DNA from: Bacteroidota bacterium
GTDB taxonomy: Bacteria; Bacteroidota; Bacteroidia; Chitinophagales; Chitinophagaceae
Length of the DNA: 64,000 nt
NCBI GenBank assembly: GCA_947453145.1
Contig: CANGFA010000001.1
Location: 62,001 to 126,000 of the forward strand
Direction of reading: 5' to 3'
Positions 50,245-58,372 of this stretch are shown piece after piece (the first letter of the stretch is position 1; each line of letters starts with the position of its first letter). The notes under the pieces were generated by a model. It had not been told where the DNA came from, made no database searches, and saw nothing but the letters and a program-made list of their open reading frames with translations. A program made the position numbers and the translations under genes.

Positions 50245-51066
50245 ATGAATAATACTATTCCAAACACTAAGCTCAACAATGGAATACTGATGCCTATGTT
50301 GGGCTTAGGTGTTTATGATATGTACCAAAAGCAGGCAGAGCAAGCAGTAGAGACAGCAATTGAGATTGGCTATCGGTTAATAGATACTGCAAGTATGTAT
50401 GAAAACGAAGTTGAAATTGGAAATGCCATTAAAAATAGTGGGATAAATAGATCTGAATTATTTATAACTTCTAAATTAAATAATACCGATCATGGGTATG
50501 AACAGACTTTACAAGCTTTTGATAAAAGTGTACAATTGCTTGGGCTAGATTACGTGGATTTGTATTTAATTCACTGGCCCATTAAGGAAGGACGTAAAGA
50601 AAGCTGGAAAGCCCTAGAAACTATATATGCAACGGGTCGTGCCAAAGCCATTGGAGTTGCTAATTATACCCTTCCATTTTTAAATGAATTAAAAAAATAT
50701 AGTAGCATTGAACCTGCCCTTAATCAAATAGAGTTTACACCCTGGCTATTTGAAAAAGATACATTTGATTATTGTAAACAAGCAGGCGTGCAGCTGCAGT
50801 CCTACTCCCCCATAACGCGTGGTATTAAATTTTCAGATGAACGACTGTTGGAATTATGCGACAAATACCAAAAAACACCGGCTCAAATTATTTTAAATTG
50901 GAATTTACAATTGGGGGTATCCACAATTCCAAAATCGGTACAAAAAAACAGACTTCAAGAAAATTTTGATGCTGCTAATTTTACACTAGACGCACAAGAT
51001 GTTGTTTTTATGAATACATTTAATGATGGATTTCGCATATGCGACGATCCTATTATATTTTTATAA
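50245..51066 (+). CDS. Aldo/keto reductase
   Basis: 273 residues, (beta/alpha)8 barrel. Catalytic tetrad Asp47, Tyr52 (DTASMYENE), Lys77 (FITSKLNN) and His110 (LIHWP). The NADPH-binding end reads STIPKSVQKNRLQENF. Reduces an aldehyde or ketone sugar or steroid-like carbonyl in related proteins. Eight bases after the PhyH gene, so co-transcribed; it may reduce the product of the oxygenase. Confidence 0.93.
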   Translation: MNNTIPNTKLNNGILMPMLGLGVYDMYQKQAEQAVETAIEIGYRLIDTASMYENEVEIGNAIKNSGINRSELFITSKLNNTDHGYEQTLQAFDKSVQLLGLDYVDLYLIHWPIKEGRKESWKALETIYATGRAKAIGVANYTLPFLNELKKYSSIEPALNQIEFTPWLFEKDTFDYCKQAGVQLQSYSPITRGIKFSDERLLELCDKYQKTPAQIILNWNLQLGVSTIPKSVQKNRLQENFDAANFTLDAQDVVFMNTFNDGFRICDDPIIFL

Positions 51067-51135
51067 ATTCAAAATATTAACGGCTTTTAAACTTTCAACA
51101 TCTCATAATTTAAAATTTTATTAATTAATCACACC

Positions 51136-51516
51136 ATGAAAAAATTTATTCTACTCCTTGCTTTTACAATCAGCTTATATACGATTCAAGCACAAAACCG
51201 CATTGGAGAATTAAAGCATATTGTTTTGTTCACATTCAAGAGTACATCAAGTCCAGAAGAAATTAAGAACGTAGCAAAAACATTTGCAGGCTTATATGGT
51301 AAAGCACCACAAGTTAAAAAAATGGAATGGGGAATTAATATGAGTCCAGAACATTTGGACCAAGGGTTTACCCATTGTTTTACCTTAACTTTTAATTCTG
51401 AGAAAGATTTAGCAGACTATCAACAAAATCCGGATCATAAAGCTTTTCAGGCAGTATTAAAGCCACATATGGATAAAGTGTTTGTGGTGGATTATTTTGT
51501 AGAACCTAATAAATAA
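51136..51516 (+). CDS. Exported Dabb (stress-responsive A/B barrel) protein
   Basis: 126 residues with signal peptide (cut near IQAQ, 20). The domain begins KHIVLFTFKSTSSPEEIKN and includes FTHCFTLTFNSEKDLADYQQ then HKAFQAVLKPHMDKVFVVDY, the dimeric alpha/beta barrel of Dabb proteins. Exported members often accompany sugar-catabolic genes; here it ends the PhyH-AKR run. Confidence 0.88.
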   Translation: MKKFILLLAFTISLYTIQAQNRIGELKHIVLFTFKSTSSPEEIKNVAKTFAGLYGKAPQVKKMEWGINMSPEHLDQGFTHCFTLTFNSEKDLADYQQNPDHKAFQAVLKPHMDKVFVVDYFVEPNK

Positions 51517-51569
51517 TATTGAGGCTGGGTAAAATCCAATCTATTTTTTACTATAAAGCACTTAACTTT

Positions 51570-51600
51570 AATACAGCCTACAAAAAGGCTGTATTTTTTT
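51570..51600 (+). terminator. Rho-independent terminator abutting the next start codon
   Basis: AATACAGCCT / AGGCTGTATT, 10-bp perfect stem, ACAAAA loop, then five more T. The next ATG is the very next base. Confidence 0.88.
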
Positions 51601-52569
51601 ATGTCCAACTTTAAACAAAATATAAAATTCATTTTAAAATATGGATTAGGCTCATTACTGGTAGTTATCATTGTTGCTGTTTCGGTATTTGCTCAAAAAG
51701 ATATTCCAAAAGAAATGCTCATAAAAAAGTATGCAACTGGAAATTCAAAATTTATGCCTATTATGGGCATGAATGTCCATTACAGAGATGAAGGCAACCC
51801 CAATGATAGTATTCCTGTGGTGCTTATTCATGGAACCTCCTCATCCCTTCATACCTGGGAAAAAGTGACTGTCCTTTTAAATAATGCCAAATATGGGAAT
51901 AATCGTGTGATAAGTTTAGACATGCCTGCATTTGGTTTAACGGGTCCCAATCTTGAAAATAGTTATGGATATGACAACTATACACAGGTAATAGATTCAC
52001 TTTTAATTAAGTTGAATGTAAGAAAATGTATGATTGGAGGGAACTCTTTAGGAGGTGGGATTGCATGGCATTATGCAGTGGCGCTTCCACAAAAAGTAAG
52101 TAAACTCATTTTGATTGATGCAAGTGGCTATCCCAAGAAAAATGAAAAAGGTTCATTAGGTTTTAAAATCGCACAAATGCCTTTGATTAATAATTTATTA
52201 TTATTTATTACACCTAAATCCTTAGTAAGAAAAAGTATTGAAGGTGTTTATTATGATCAAAGTTTAATTGAAGAATCTACCGTAACTAGATATCATGAAT
52301 TGTTGCTTTGTGAAGGCAATAGAAAAGCGGCCTTATCTCTATTTAAACACCCTTTTACGCAAAACACCGAATTGATCAAAACTATAGAAACCCCAACACT
52401 TATTATATGGGGTAGAGAAGATGGTTTAATAAATGTTGAAAATGCTTATCAATTTAATAAAGATATCAAAAACAGTAAACTAGTGATATTTGATAAAGTA
52501 GGTCATGTGCCAAATGAGGAAGCACCTCAAAAAGTGGCAGAAGCCATTTACAGTTTTCTAAAAAATTAA
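51601..52569 (+). CDS. Alpha/beta hydrolase with N-terminal signal anchor
   Basis: 322 residues. The N-terminal hydrophobic segment (about 12-31) acts as signal or anchor. Fold motifs: HGTSSSLHTW (oxyanion hole), GGNSLGGG with nucleophile Ser149, WGREDGLI with the acidic residue and KVGHVPNEE with the catalytic His. Resembles the lipase/epoxide-hydrolase-like group. The ATG follows a terminator T-run directly, leaving no leader; no other start keeps the signal segment. Convergent with the trans-sulfuration gene, 27 bases apart. Confidence 0.87.
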   Translation: MSNFKQNIKFILKYGLGSLLVVIIVAVSVFAQKDIPKEMLIKKYATGNSKFMPIMGMNVHYRDEGNPNDSIPVVLIHGTSSSLHTWEKVTVLLNNAKYGNNRVISLDMPAFGLTGPNLENSYGYDNYTQVIDSLLIKLNVRKCMIGGNSLGGGIAWHYAVALPQKVSKLILIDASGYPKKNEKGSLGFKIAQMPLINNLLLFITPKSLVRKSIEGVYYDQSLIEESTVTRYHELLLCEGNRKAALSLFKHPFTQNTELIKTIETPTLIIWGREDGLINVENAYQFNKDIKNSKLVIFDKVGHVPNEEAPQKVAEAIYSFLKN

Positions 52570-52596
52570 CTGGTTTGTTTAAAGCCATCGTCAAAA

Positions 52597-53790
52597 TTAG
52601 ATTTGCGCTAAGGCATTTTCTAAATCTTGAATTAAATCGTCTACATTTTCAATACCTACCGAATACCTAATTAAACTTTCGGGTATACCTAATTGTTTTC
52701 TTTGTGCTTCGGTTAACTCCACATGGCTAGTGGTTCTAGGTGGGCCGGCTAATGTGCTTACAGAACCCAAGCTGGCAGCTAAATGTACTAATTGTAAGGA
52801 GGTTAATAATTTTGCAACATGATCGTAACCGCCTACTAATGCAAAACTCATTATACCGCCAAAGCCACTCATTTGAGCCTTTGCAATTTCATGACCGGGG
52901 TGTGTTGGTAAGCCAGGATAAAATACATCCTGCACTTTTGGATGGGTTTTTAAATATTGTGCAATTTTTAAAGCAGAAGCATTTTGTCTTTCAATTCTTA
53001 GCTCCAAAGTTTTCATGCCACGCGCAATCATATAAGCAGGATCTGCTTGTAAACTTGCTCCATTAATTTCACGATAATTATATACTTTTTGTACCAACTC
53101 TTTTTTACCTGCTAATACACCACCCATGGCATCAGAGTGACCACATAAAAACTTGGTAGCACTATGCAAAACTAAATCCGCCCCAAGTGCCAATGGATTT
53201 TGATTAATGGGCGTTGCAAAAGTATTATCAGCAACTACAATGGCACCCACTTTTTTTGCAGCAGCAGCTAAACGTTTTATGTCAACCACTTTCAAGGTTG
53301 GATTAGTGGGCGTTTCTAAATAAACCATATCACACCCCTTTGCAATCTCTGCTTCAAAAGCATCAAAGTCAGTGGTATCACATAAGGTTACTTGCACCCC
53401 ATTCAATGGCAAGAAATCTAAAAATATTTTACTTGTGCCGCCATAATTATCTTTCTGCGAAACCACTCTTTTACCCGCAGTTAAAAAAGTATATAGGGTA
53501 TTGCTAATGGCCGCCATGCCAGTAGCAAAGGAAGTTGCCGCTTCGGCTCCTTCTAACAATCTAATTTTTTCCTCTAATGCCGCAACGGTTGGATTGGTGT
53601 TACGACTATAAATAAAGCCCTCCTCTTTACCTAAAGAAACCTGATGCCATTTTTCAACGTCATTATATGCAAAAGCAACGCTATTTACAATGGGGGTGGT
53701 TACTGCACCACTTACATTTAAATCACCTTCCCCACCCCACACGGACATAGTACTTTTTTTAAACTTAGAAAAATCCATTTTGTTTGACAT
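52597..53790 (-). CDS. Trans-sulfuration PLP enzyme (cystathionine gamma-synthase/lyase type)
   Basis: 397 residues, cytoplasmic. Cys/Met-metabolism PLP family: YSRNTNPTVAALEEKIRLLE, PTNPTLKVVDI, DNTFATPINQNPLALGAD and the Schiff-base Lys213 in SATKFLCGHSD. Could be cystathionine gamma-synthase, gamma-lyase or O-acetylhomoserine sulfhydrylase; the sequence does not separate these clearly. Single gene. Confidence 0.92.
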   Translation of the reverse strand: MSNKMDFSKFKKSTMSVWGGEGDLNVSGAVTTPIVNSVAFAYNDVEKWHQVSLGKEEGFIYSRNTNPTVAALEEKIRLLEGAEAATSFATGMAAISNTLYTFLTAGKRVVSQKDNYGGTSKIFLDFLPLNGVQVTLCDTTDFDAFEAEIAKGCDMVYLETPTNPTLKVVDIKRLAAAAKKVGAIVVADNTFATPINQNPLALGADLVLHSATKFLCGHSDAMGGVLAGKKELVQKVYNYREINGASLQADPAYMIARGMKTLELRIERQNASALKIAQYLKTHPKVQDVFYPGLPTHPGHEIAKAQMSGFGGIMSFALVGGYDHVAKLLTSLQLVHLAASLGSVSTLAGPPRTTSHVELTEAQRKQLGIPESLIRYSVGIENVDDLIQDLENALAQI

Positions 53791-53897
53791 TGAATACTTT
53801 TTAAATGATAAGCTTAAAATTACAATTTTATTATAAGCGATCCTTTATTTTCAAAATATATAGCAAGGATTTTGTAAATTTAGGAAACCTCTATTTT

Positions 53898-55463
53898 ATG
53901 AAATATCGCTTATTGTTTTTAGCTATTTTAATAAGTCCGTTTTTATTTGCGCAGGAAGCCGATTATATAATTCGAAATGGAAAATTAATTGACGGAACAG
54001 GCAATCAATGGCAAATAAAAGACGTAGCTATTGTAAATAATAAAATAGCCGCTATTGGCACTTTAACTAATTGGAAAGCAAAAAAAGAAATAGATGCAAA
54101 AGGGTTGATTGTAGCACCGGGCTTTATAGATGTGCATGCACATATCGAAGGAGGTGAAACCAGAAATCCATTGGCTACTAATTTTATTTATGACGGCGTT
54201 ACTTCGGTCATCACGGGTAATTGTGGAGGTTCGGCCGATCATATGAAAACATATTTTGACTTTATTGATTCCTTGGGTATGTCCATAAATGTAGCTGCAC
54301 TTATGGGGCATAATAATATTCGCAAACAAGTAATGGGCACTGCTAACCGACATGCAACGGCAGAGGAAATGAAAAAAATGGAAGCCATAGCAGACAAAGC
54401 GATGAAAGAAGGTGCTGTGGGTATGTCAACGGGTCTAATATATATACCTGGTACTTTTGCACCTACCGAGGAAGTAGTGGCGCTGGCCAAAGTAGTTGCG
54501 CTAAATGGGGGCGTGTATGCTTCTCATATTCGCAACGAAGAAGATAAAGTTGCAGAAGCGGTTAAAGAAGCTATTGAGATAGGAAGACAAGCTAAGTTAC
54601 CTGTAGAAATTTCTCACTTTAAAGTAAATGGACAAAACAATTGGGGAAGAAGTGATGAAACTTTGAACTTGGTAAAAAATGCAAGAAAGGAAGGAATTGA
54701 AGTAACTATAGATCAGTACCCTTATACGGCAAGTAGTACCAACTTAGGTATTCTATTGCCAGATTGGGTTTTAGCTGACGGGCAGGATTCAATTTTAGCA
54801 AGATTAAAAAATCCAACTATTCGAAAAAAAGTAAAAGCACATAGTATTGATTTAATTAAAAGAAGAGGCTTAACTCATTTTGATTATGCCTTCGTTGCTA
54901 ATTTTAAAGCCGATACAAATTATAATGGAAAAAATATTAGACAGATTAATTTAATAAGAGGAAAAAAAGACAATGCATTAGAGGAAGCAGAAACCATTGT
55001 ACAAATGATGGAATTAGGTGGCGCGCAAATGGTATATCATGGAATGGGTGATAAAGATGTAAAAAATATAATGGCTTACCCTTTTAATATGGCAGCTAGC
55101 GACGCGGGAATTGCAGTGATGGGTTTAAGTAGACCACACCCCAGGGCTTATGGAACCAATGCAAGGGTATTGGGAAAATATGTGAGAGAAGAAAAAGTAA
55201 TGTCTTTAGAAGAGGCCATTAGAAGAATGACTTCTTTACCTGCAAACAAATTTAATTTTAAAGAACGTGGTATAATTAAAGAAGGGTTTTTTGCTGATGT
55301 AGTTGTTTTTGATGAAAACGAAGTGACTGATATGGCGACCTTCGAAAATCCACATCAATTTTCGAAAGGATTCAAATTTGTTTTTGTGAATGGTGCAATG
55401 ACTGTTGACAATGGCCAGCACAATGGAACCAGAAAAGGTGTAGCGATAAGAATTAAAAACTAA
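53898..55463 (+). CDS. Exported N-acyl-D-amino-acid deacylase/D-aminoacylase-like amidohydrolase
   Basis: 521 residues from ATG 53898 (MKYRLLFLAI), with signal peptide (cut near LFAQ, 19); the longer frame has 31 unrelated residues. Metal ligands: DVHAHIEGG (His80, His82), then GNCGGSADH, SHIRNEEDKV and ISHFKVNGQNNWG (bridging and catalytic regions of D-aminoacylases), DQYPYTASSTNL, and a C-terminal Asp in AASDAG. Would release D-amino acids or related compounds from N-acyl or peptide precursors outside the cytoplasm. The unknown exported protein gene starts 23 bases after its stop. Confidence 0.88.
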   Translation: MKYRLLFLAILISPFLFAQEADYIIRNGKLIDGTGNQWQIKDVAIVNNKIAAIGTLTNWKAKKEIDAKGLIVAPGFIDVHAHIEGGETRNPLATNFIYDGVTSVITGNCGGSADHMKTYFDFIDSLGMSINVAALMGHNNIRKQVMGTANRHATAEEMKKMEAIADKAMKEGAVGMSTGLIYIPGTFAPTEEVVALAKVVALNGGVYASHIRNEEDKVAEAVKEAIEIGRQAKLPVEISHFKVNGQNNWGRSDETLNLVKNARKEGIEVTIDQYPYTASSTNLGILLPDWVLADGQDSILARLKNPTIRKKVKAHSIDLIKRRGLTHFDYAFVANFKADTNYNGKNIRQINLIRGKKDNALEEAETIVQMMELGGAQMVYHGMGDKDVKNIMAYPFNMAASDAGIAVMGLSRPHPRAYGTNARVLGKYVREEKVMSLEEAIRRMTSLPANKFNFKERGIIKEGFFADVVVFDENEVTDMATFENPHQFSKGFKFVFVNGAMTVDNGQHNGTRKGVAIRIKN

Positions 55464-55468
55464 ATTTG
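55461..55468 (+). promoter_or_regulatory. Candidate -7 promoter box (TAAATTTG)
   Basis: Exact TAnnTTTG across the stop of the deacylase gene, 18 bases before the next ATG (55487). A -33 match is not visible. Confidence 0.4.
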
Positions 55469-55486
55469 TATTTAAATAATTCGATC

Positions 55487-56242
55487 ATGAAAAATACTTC
55501 TTCCATTATAATGCTTAGCATTTTTAGTTTTGGATTACTTATTGCAACAAAAACACAAGCTCAAATGAACCCTAGCCAACTCATTACAGATGTAAGGGAG
55601 CTGGATTTGAATGCAATTGCTTATGATCCAGTAAACCCAAAAGTAGGCAAGGGAAGTTCATTAAGTTACGCCGATGTAGAGGGATCGCCTTTTTGGAATG
55701 ACAGTTGGAATCCAGCCATCCTATTTTTTTCCAATGGGGAAAAGGCTAAAATAAATCAAGCAAAATTAAATTTATACTCTAATGAAATTCATTATTTAAG
55801 TTCAGATGGAACAGAGTTTGTTGTAAATAATGAAGGTATAACTAGATTGGTTTTTTTAAATAAAAATAATTTAACACAACCTATTGCGAGTTTTGCAAAA
55901 TTAATAAACCATGTTAGCGTTAAGGGAACAGCTTATTATAAGGTTTTAAACGCAGGGCTATTTCAATTAATATTATTACAAAAACAATTAATTAAAACAA
56001 GTCCTTATGATCCTCTTCAAGGTAAGCGAGTAAGTAGCTTTTTCACTAAAAAGGATTACGCAATATATAATGAAGGAAAAGTATTTGCATTAGATGACTT
56101 GAATAGAAAAAGTCTAATAGCAAGCTTTAACAATGAAGCTAAGTTTGAAATGCTTTTAAAAGAAAACAAGACTAAATTAAAATCCGAAAAAGAAGTGACG
56201 GACTTTTTAGAAGCTTATAATGCAGCAGTAGGAAAAAAATAA
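55487..56242 (+). CDS. Exported protein of unknown function
   Basis: 251 residues from ATG 55487 (MKNTSSIIML); the TTG at 55466 is in the promoter-like box. Signal peptide (cut near TQAQ, 26). The mature part is alpha/beta with GSSLSYADVEGSPFWNDSWN and, near the end, LKSEKEVTDFLEAYNAAVGK. No domain is recognised; no Cys, no membrane helix and no obvious catalytic motif. It may interact with the preceding deacylase, but the only support is distance. Confidence 0.6.
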   Translation: MKNTSSIIMLSIFSFGLLIATKTQAQMNPSQLITDVRELDLNAIAYDPVNPKVGKGSSLSYADVEGSPFWNDSWNPAILFFSNGEKAKINQAKLNLYSNEIHYLSSDGTEFVVNNEGITRLVFLNKNNLTQPIASFAKLINHVSVKGTAYYKVLNAGLFQLILLQKQLIKTSPYDPLQGKRVSSFFTKKDYAIYNEGKVFALDDLNRKSLIASFNNEAKFEMLLKENKTKLKSEKEVTDFLEAYNAAVGKK

Positions 56243-56255
56243 TTGCTTTAAATTT

Positions 56256-56960
56256 TTAGGCCTGAATTAATTTTGCAATACTAAATGCTGCAGCAGCTGC
56301 GGTAGCTCCAATAAGCATTACTTTAACGCCACCCCACCATGGATTCATTCCGGTCATTTTACTTTTAAAGAATCCAAAAATATATAAACAAACCAATGTA
56401 ATACCTGCAGATATTTCAAGCCCTTTTATAGCATTTTCTACAAAAAAATAAGGGGTTAGTGGTATTAGTCCACCAACAATATAACTTACACCAATATTTA
56501 AAGCACTTTTGCGCGCGCGTTTAGGATCGGGTTCGGTTAGTCCTAGCTCAAACTTCATCATAAATTCTACCCATCTTTTATCGTCTTTGATTATTTCCTG
56601 AGTAGCTTCTTCTGCTGTATCTTTTGAAAGTCCCCATTCTAAAAAAACCTTTCTAACCTCTTGAATTTCAACCTCTCTTTTATGTTCTAGTTCCCAATAT
56701 TCTTTCTTTAATTCACTCTTATAATGGTCCTGTTCGGTCTTCCCTGCTAAATAACCTCCAAGTCCCATTGCAATACTCCCTGCTGCCACTTCCGCTACCC
56801 CGGCAATCCAAATAAGATTAACATGTCCTCCAACAGCCCCACTTAAACCGGCAGCTAATGCAAAAGGAACCGTCAATCCATCACTCATACCAATTACGAT
56901 ATCGGTTAGTACATCACTGCTTTGCATATGCTCCTCTAGGTGTAAATGTAATTCGCTCAT
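56256..56960 (-). CDS. VIT1/CCC1-family (vacuolar iron transporter-like) membrane protein
   Basis: 234 residues with five membrane helices: DIVIGMSDGLTVPFALAAGL (helix 1, with conserved Asp/Met), the second (MGLGGYLAGKTEQ), a charged cytosolic metal-binding helix pair (about 75-135, rich in Glu and Lys) and three more helices to the C-terminus. Transports Fe(II) or Mn(II) out of the cytosol in related proteins. Single gene, its stop 13 bases from the convergent unknown gene. Confidence 0.9.
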   Translation of the reverse strand: MSELHLHLEEHMQSSDVLTDIVIGMSDGLTVPFALAAGLSGAVGGHVNLIWIAGVAEVAAGSIAMGLGGYLAGKTEQDHYKSELKKEYWELEHKREVEIQEVRKVFLEWGLSKDTAEEATQEIIKDDKRWVEFMMKFELGLTEPDPKRARKSALNIGVSYIVGGLIPLTPYFFVENAIKGLEISAGITLVCLYIFGFFKSKMTGMNPWWGGVKVMLIGATAAAAAFSIAKLIQA

Positions 56961-57071
56961 GGTAATAGAATTAATATGGTTATGCTTAGTTGCTTATCAA
57001 ATGTAAACTAAAATGAATAAATTTAAGGAACTTATAATCACATTTTAAACCTATTTAATAATTTAAAAAAT

Positions 57072-58337
57072 ATGGATTCAAAAAACAACAGTAGGAGAAA
57101 ATTTATAAAAAATACAGCAGCTATTGTTGCTGGATTTTCGATTGTTCCTAGACATGTTCTTGGAAGAGGTTTTTTAGCGCCAAGTGATCAACTCACTAAA
57201 GGTATTATTGGTGTGGGTGGAATGGGCCGTGGTCATATTCCTTATGCGGGCACCAGGGTGGTGGCTATTTGTGATGTGGATAAAAATCATTTAAAGGAAG
57301 TAGCTGAAAAAATTGGTGGTGGTGTAAAAACTTTTCATGATCATCGTGAACTTATCAATTTATCCGAAGTTGATATTGTTCATATTGCCACACCGCCTCA
57401 TTGGCATGGTATCATGGCAGTTGACGCTGCAAAAGCAGGTAAAGATATTTGGTGTGAAAAACCAATGACCAGAACCATTGGTGAAGGAAAAATAGTAAGA
57501 GAGGCCGTTGCGCAATATGGACGTATGTTTAGGTTAAATACTTGGTTCCGCTTTGAAGATAATTTTTATGGCATGAACACAACCGTTAAACCCATTAAAA
57601 AATTAGTGGAAAGTGGCTTATTGGGATGGCCCTTAACTGTTACCGTAAGTAAAACAACGGGATTTGATTGGAAATTTTATTGGGTAGGTAAAACGCACTT
57701 AGAAACACAAGCCGTACCTGAACAATTGGATTATGATCGTTGGCTAGGACCCGCGCCATATAAGCCATATAACGCTCATCGAACCCATCAAACATTTAGA
57801 GGTTATTGGGATTATGATGGTGGAGGATTGGGTGATATGGGTCAACATTATTTGGATCCAATTCAATATTTTTTAGGAAAGGATGAAACGAGTCCCATAA
57901 AAGTAGAAGTTGATGCGGAACAACAACATCCTGATGCTTGTGGAACTTTTAGAAAAATCACTTACACTTATGCCGATGGTTGTAAAATAATTTTAGACGG
58001 AGAAGCAAAGGATCCTAATGCTGCTTATATCGAGGGTCCAAATGGAAAATTATTTGCAGGTTTCAAAAGCACCATTCCTAATTTAAAAGAGAAATTAGCT
58101 TTAATGCCCGATCCCGCACCGCAGGTGACTAATTTTTTAGATAGCGTTAAGTACCGAACTCAATTTGCACTCAACGAAAAAAATGGATTTAAATCCTGTA
58201 CTTTAATAAATATGGGCAAGATAGCTTTACAGTTAGGGCGTACCTTAAATTTTGATCCCAATAAAGAGGAATTTATAAATGACACCGAAGCCAATTATTT
58301 AATTAATCCCCCTATGCGTGGGCCTTGGACCATTTAA
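57072..58337 (+). CDS. Tat-exported Gfo/Idh/MocA oxidoreductase
   Basis: 421 residues. NSRRKFIKNTAAIVAGF is a twin-arginine signal, so the NAD(P)-containing enzyme is exported folded. GIIGVGGMGRGH is the Rossmann motif, EKPMT (129-133) the family signature and DMGQHYLDPIQYFLG supplies the active-site His. Exported members of this group convert glycosides to 3-keto forms or act on related sugars. A double-DUF1080 gene starts 35 bases downstream, matching the 3-ketoglycoside scheme. Confidence 0.9.
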   Translation: MDSKNNSRRKFIKNTAAIVAGFSIVPRHVLGRGFLAPSDQLTKGIIGVGGMGRGHIPYAGTRVVAICDVDKNHLKEVAEKIGGGVKTFHDHRELINLSEVDIVHIATPPHWHGIMAVDAAKAGKDIWCEKPMTRTIGEGKIVREAVAQYGRMFRLNTWFRFEDNFYGMNTTVKPIKKLVESGLLGWPLTVTVSKTTGFDWKFYWVGKTHLETQAVPEQLDYDRWLGPAPYKPYNAHRTHQTFRGYWDYDGGGLGDMGQHYLDPIQYFLGKDETSPIKVEVDAEQQHPDACGTFRKITYTYADGCKIILDGEAKDPNAAYIEGPNGKLFAGFKSTIPNLKEKLALMPDPAPQVTNFLDSVKYRTQFALNEKNGFKSCTLINMGKIALQLGRTLNFDPNKEEFINDTEANYLINPPMRGPWTI

Positions 58338-58372
58338 ATATTAAAAAGAAAATTTAAATACAAATTTACAAG

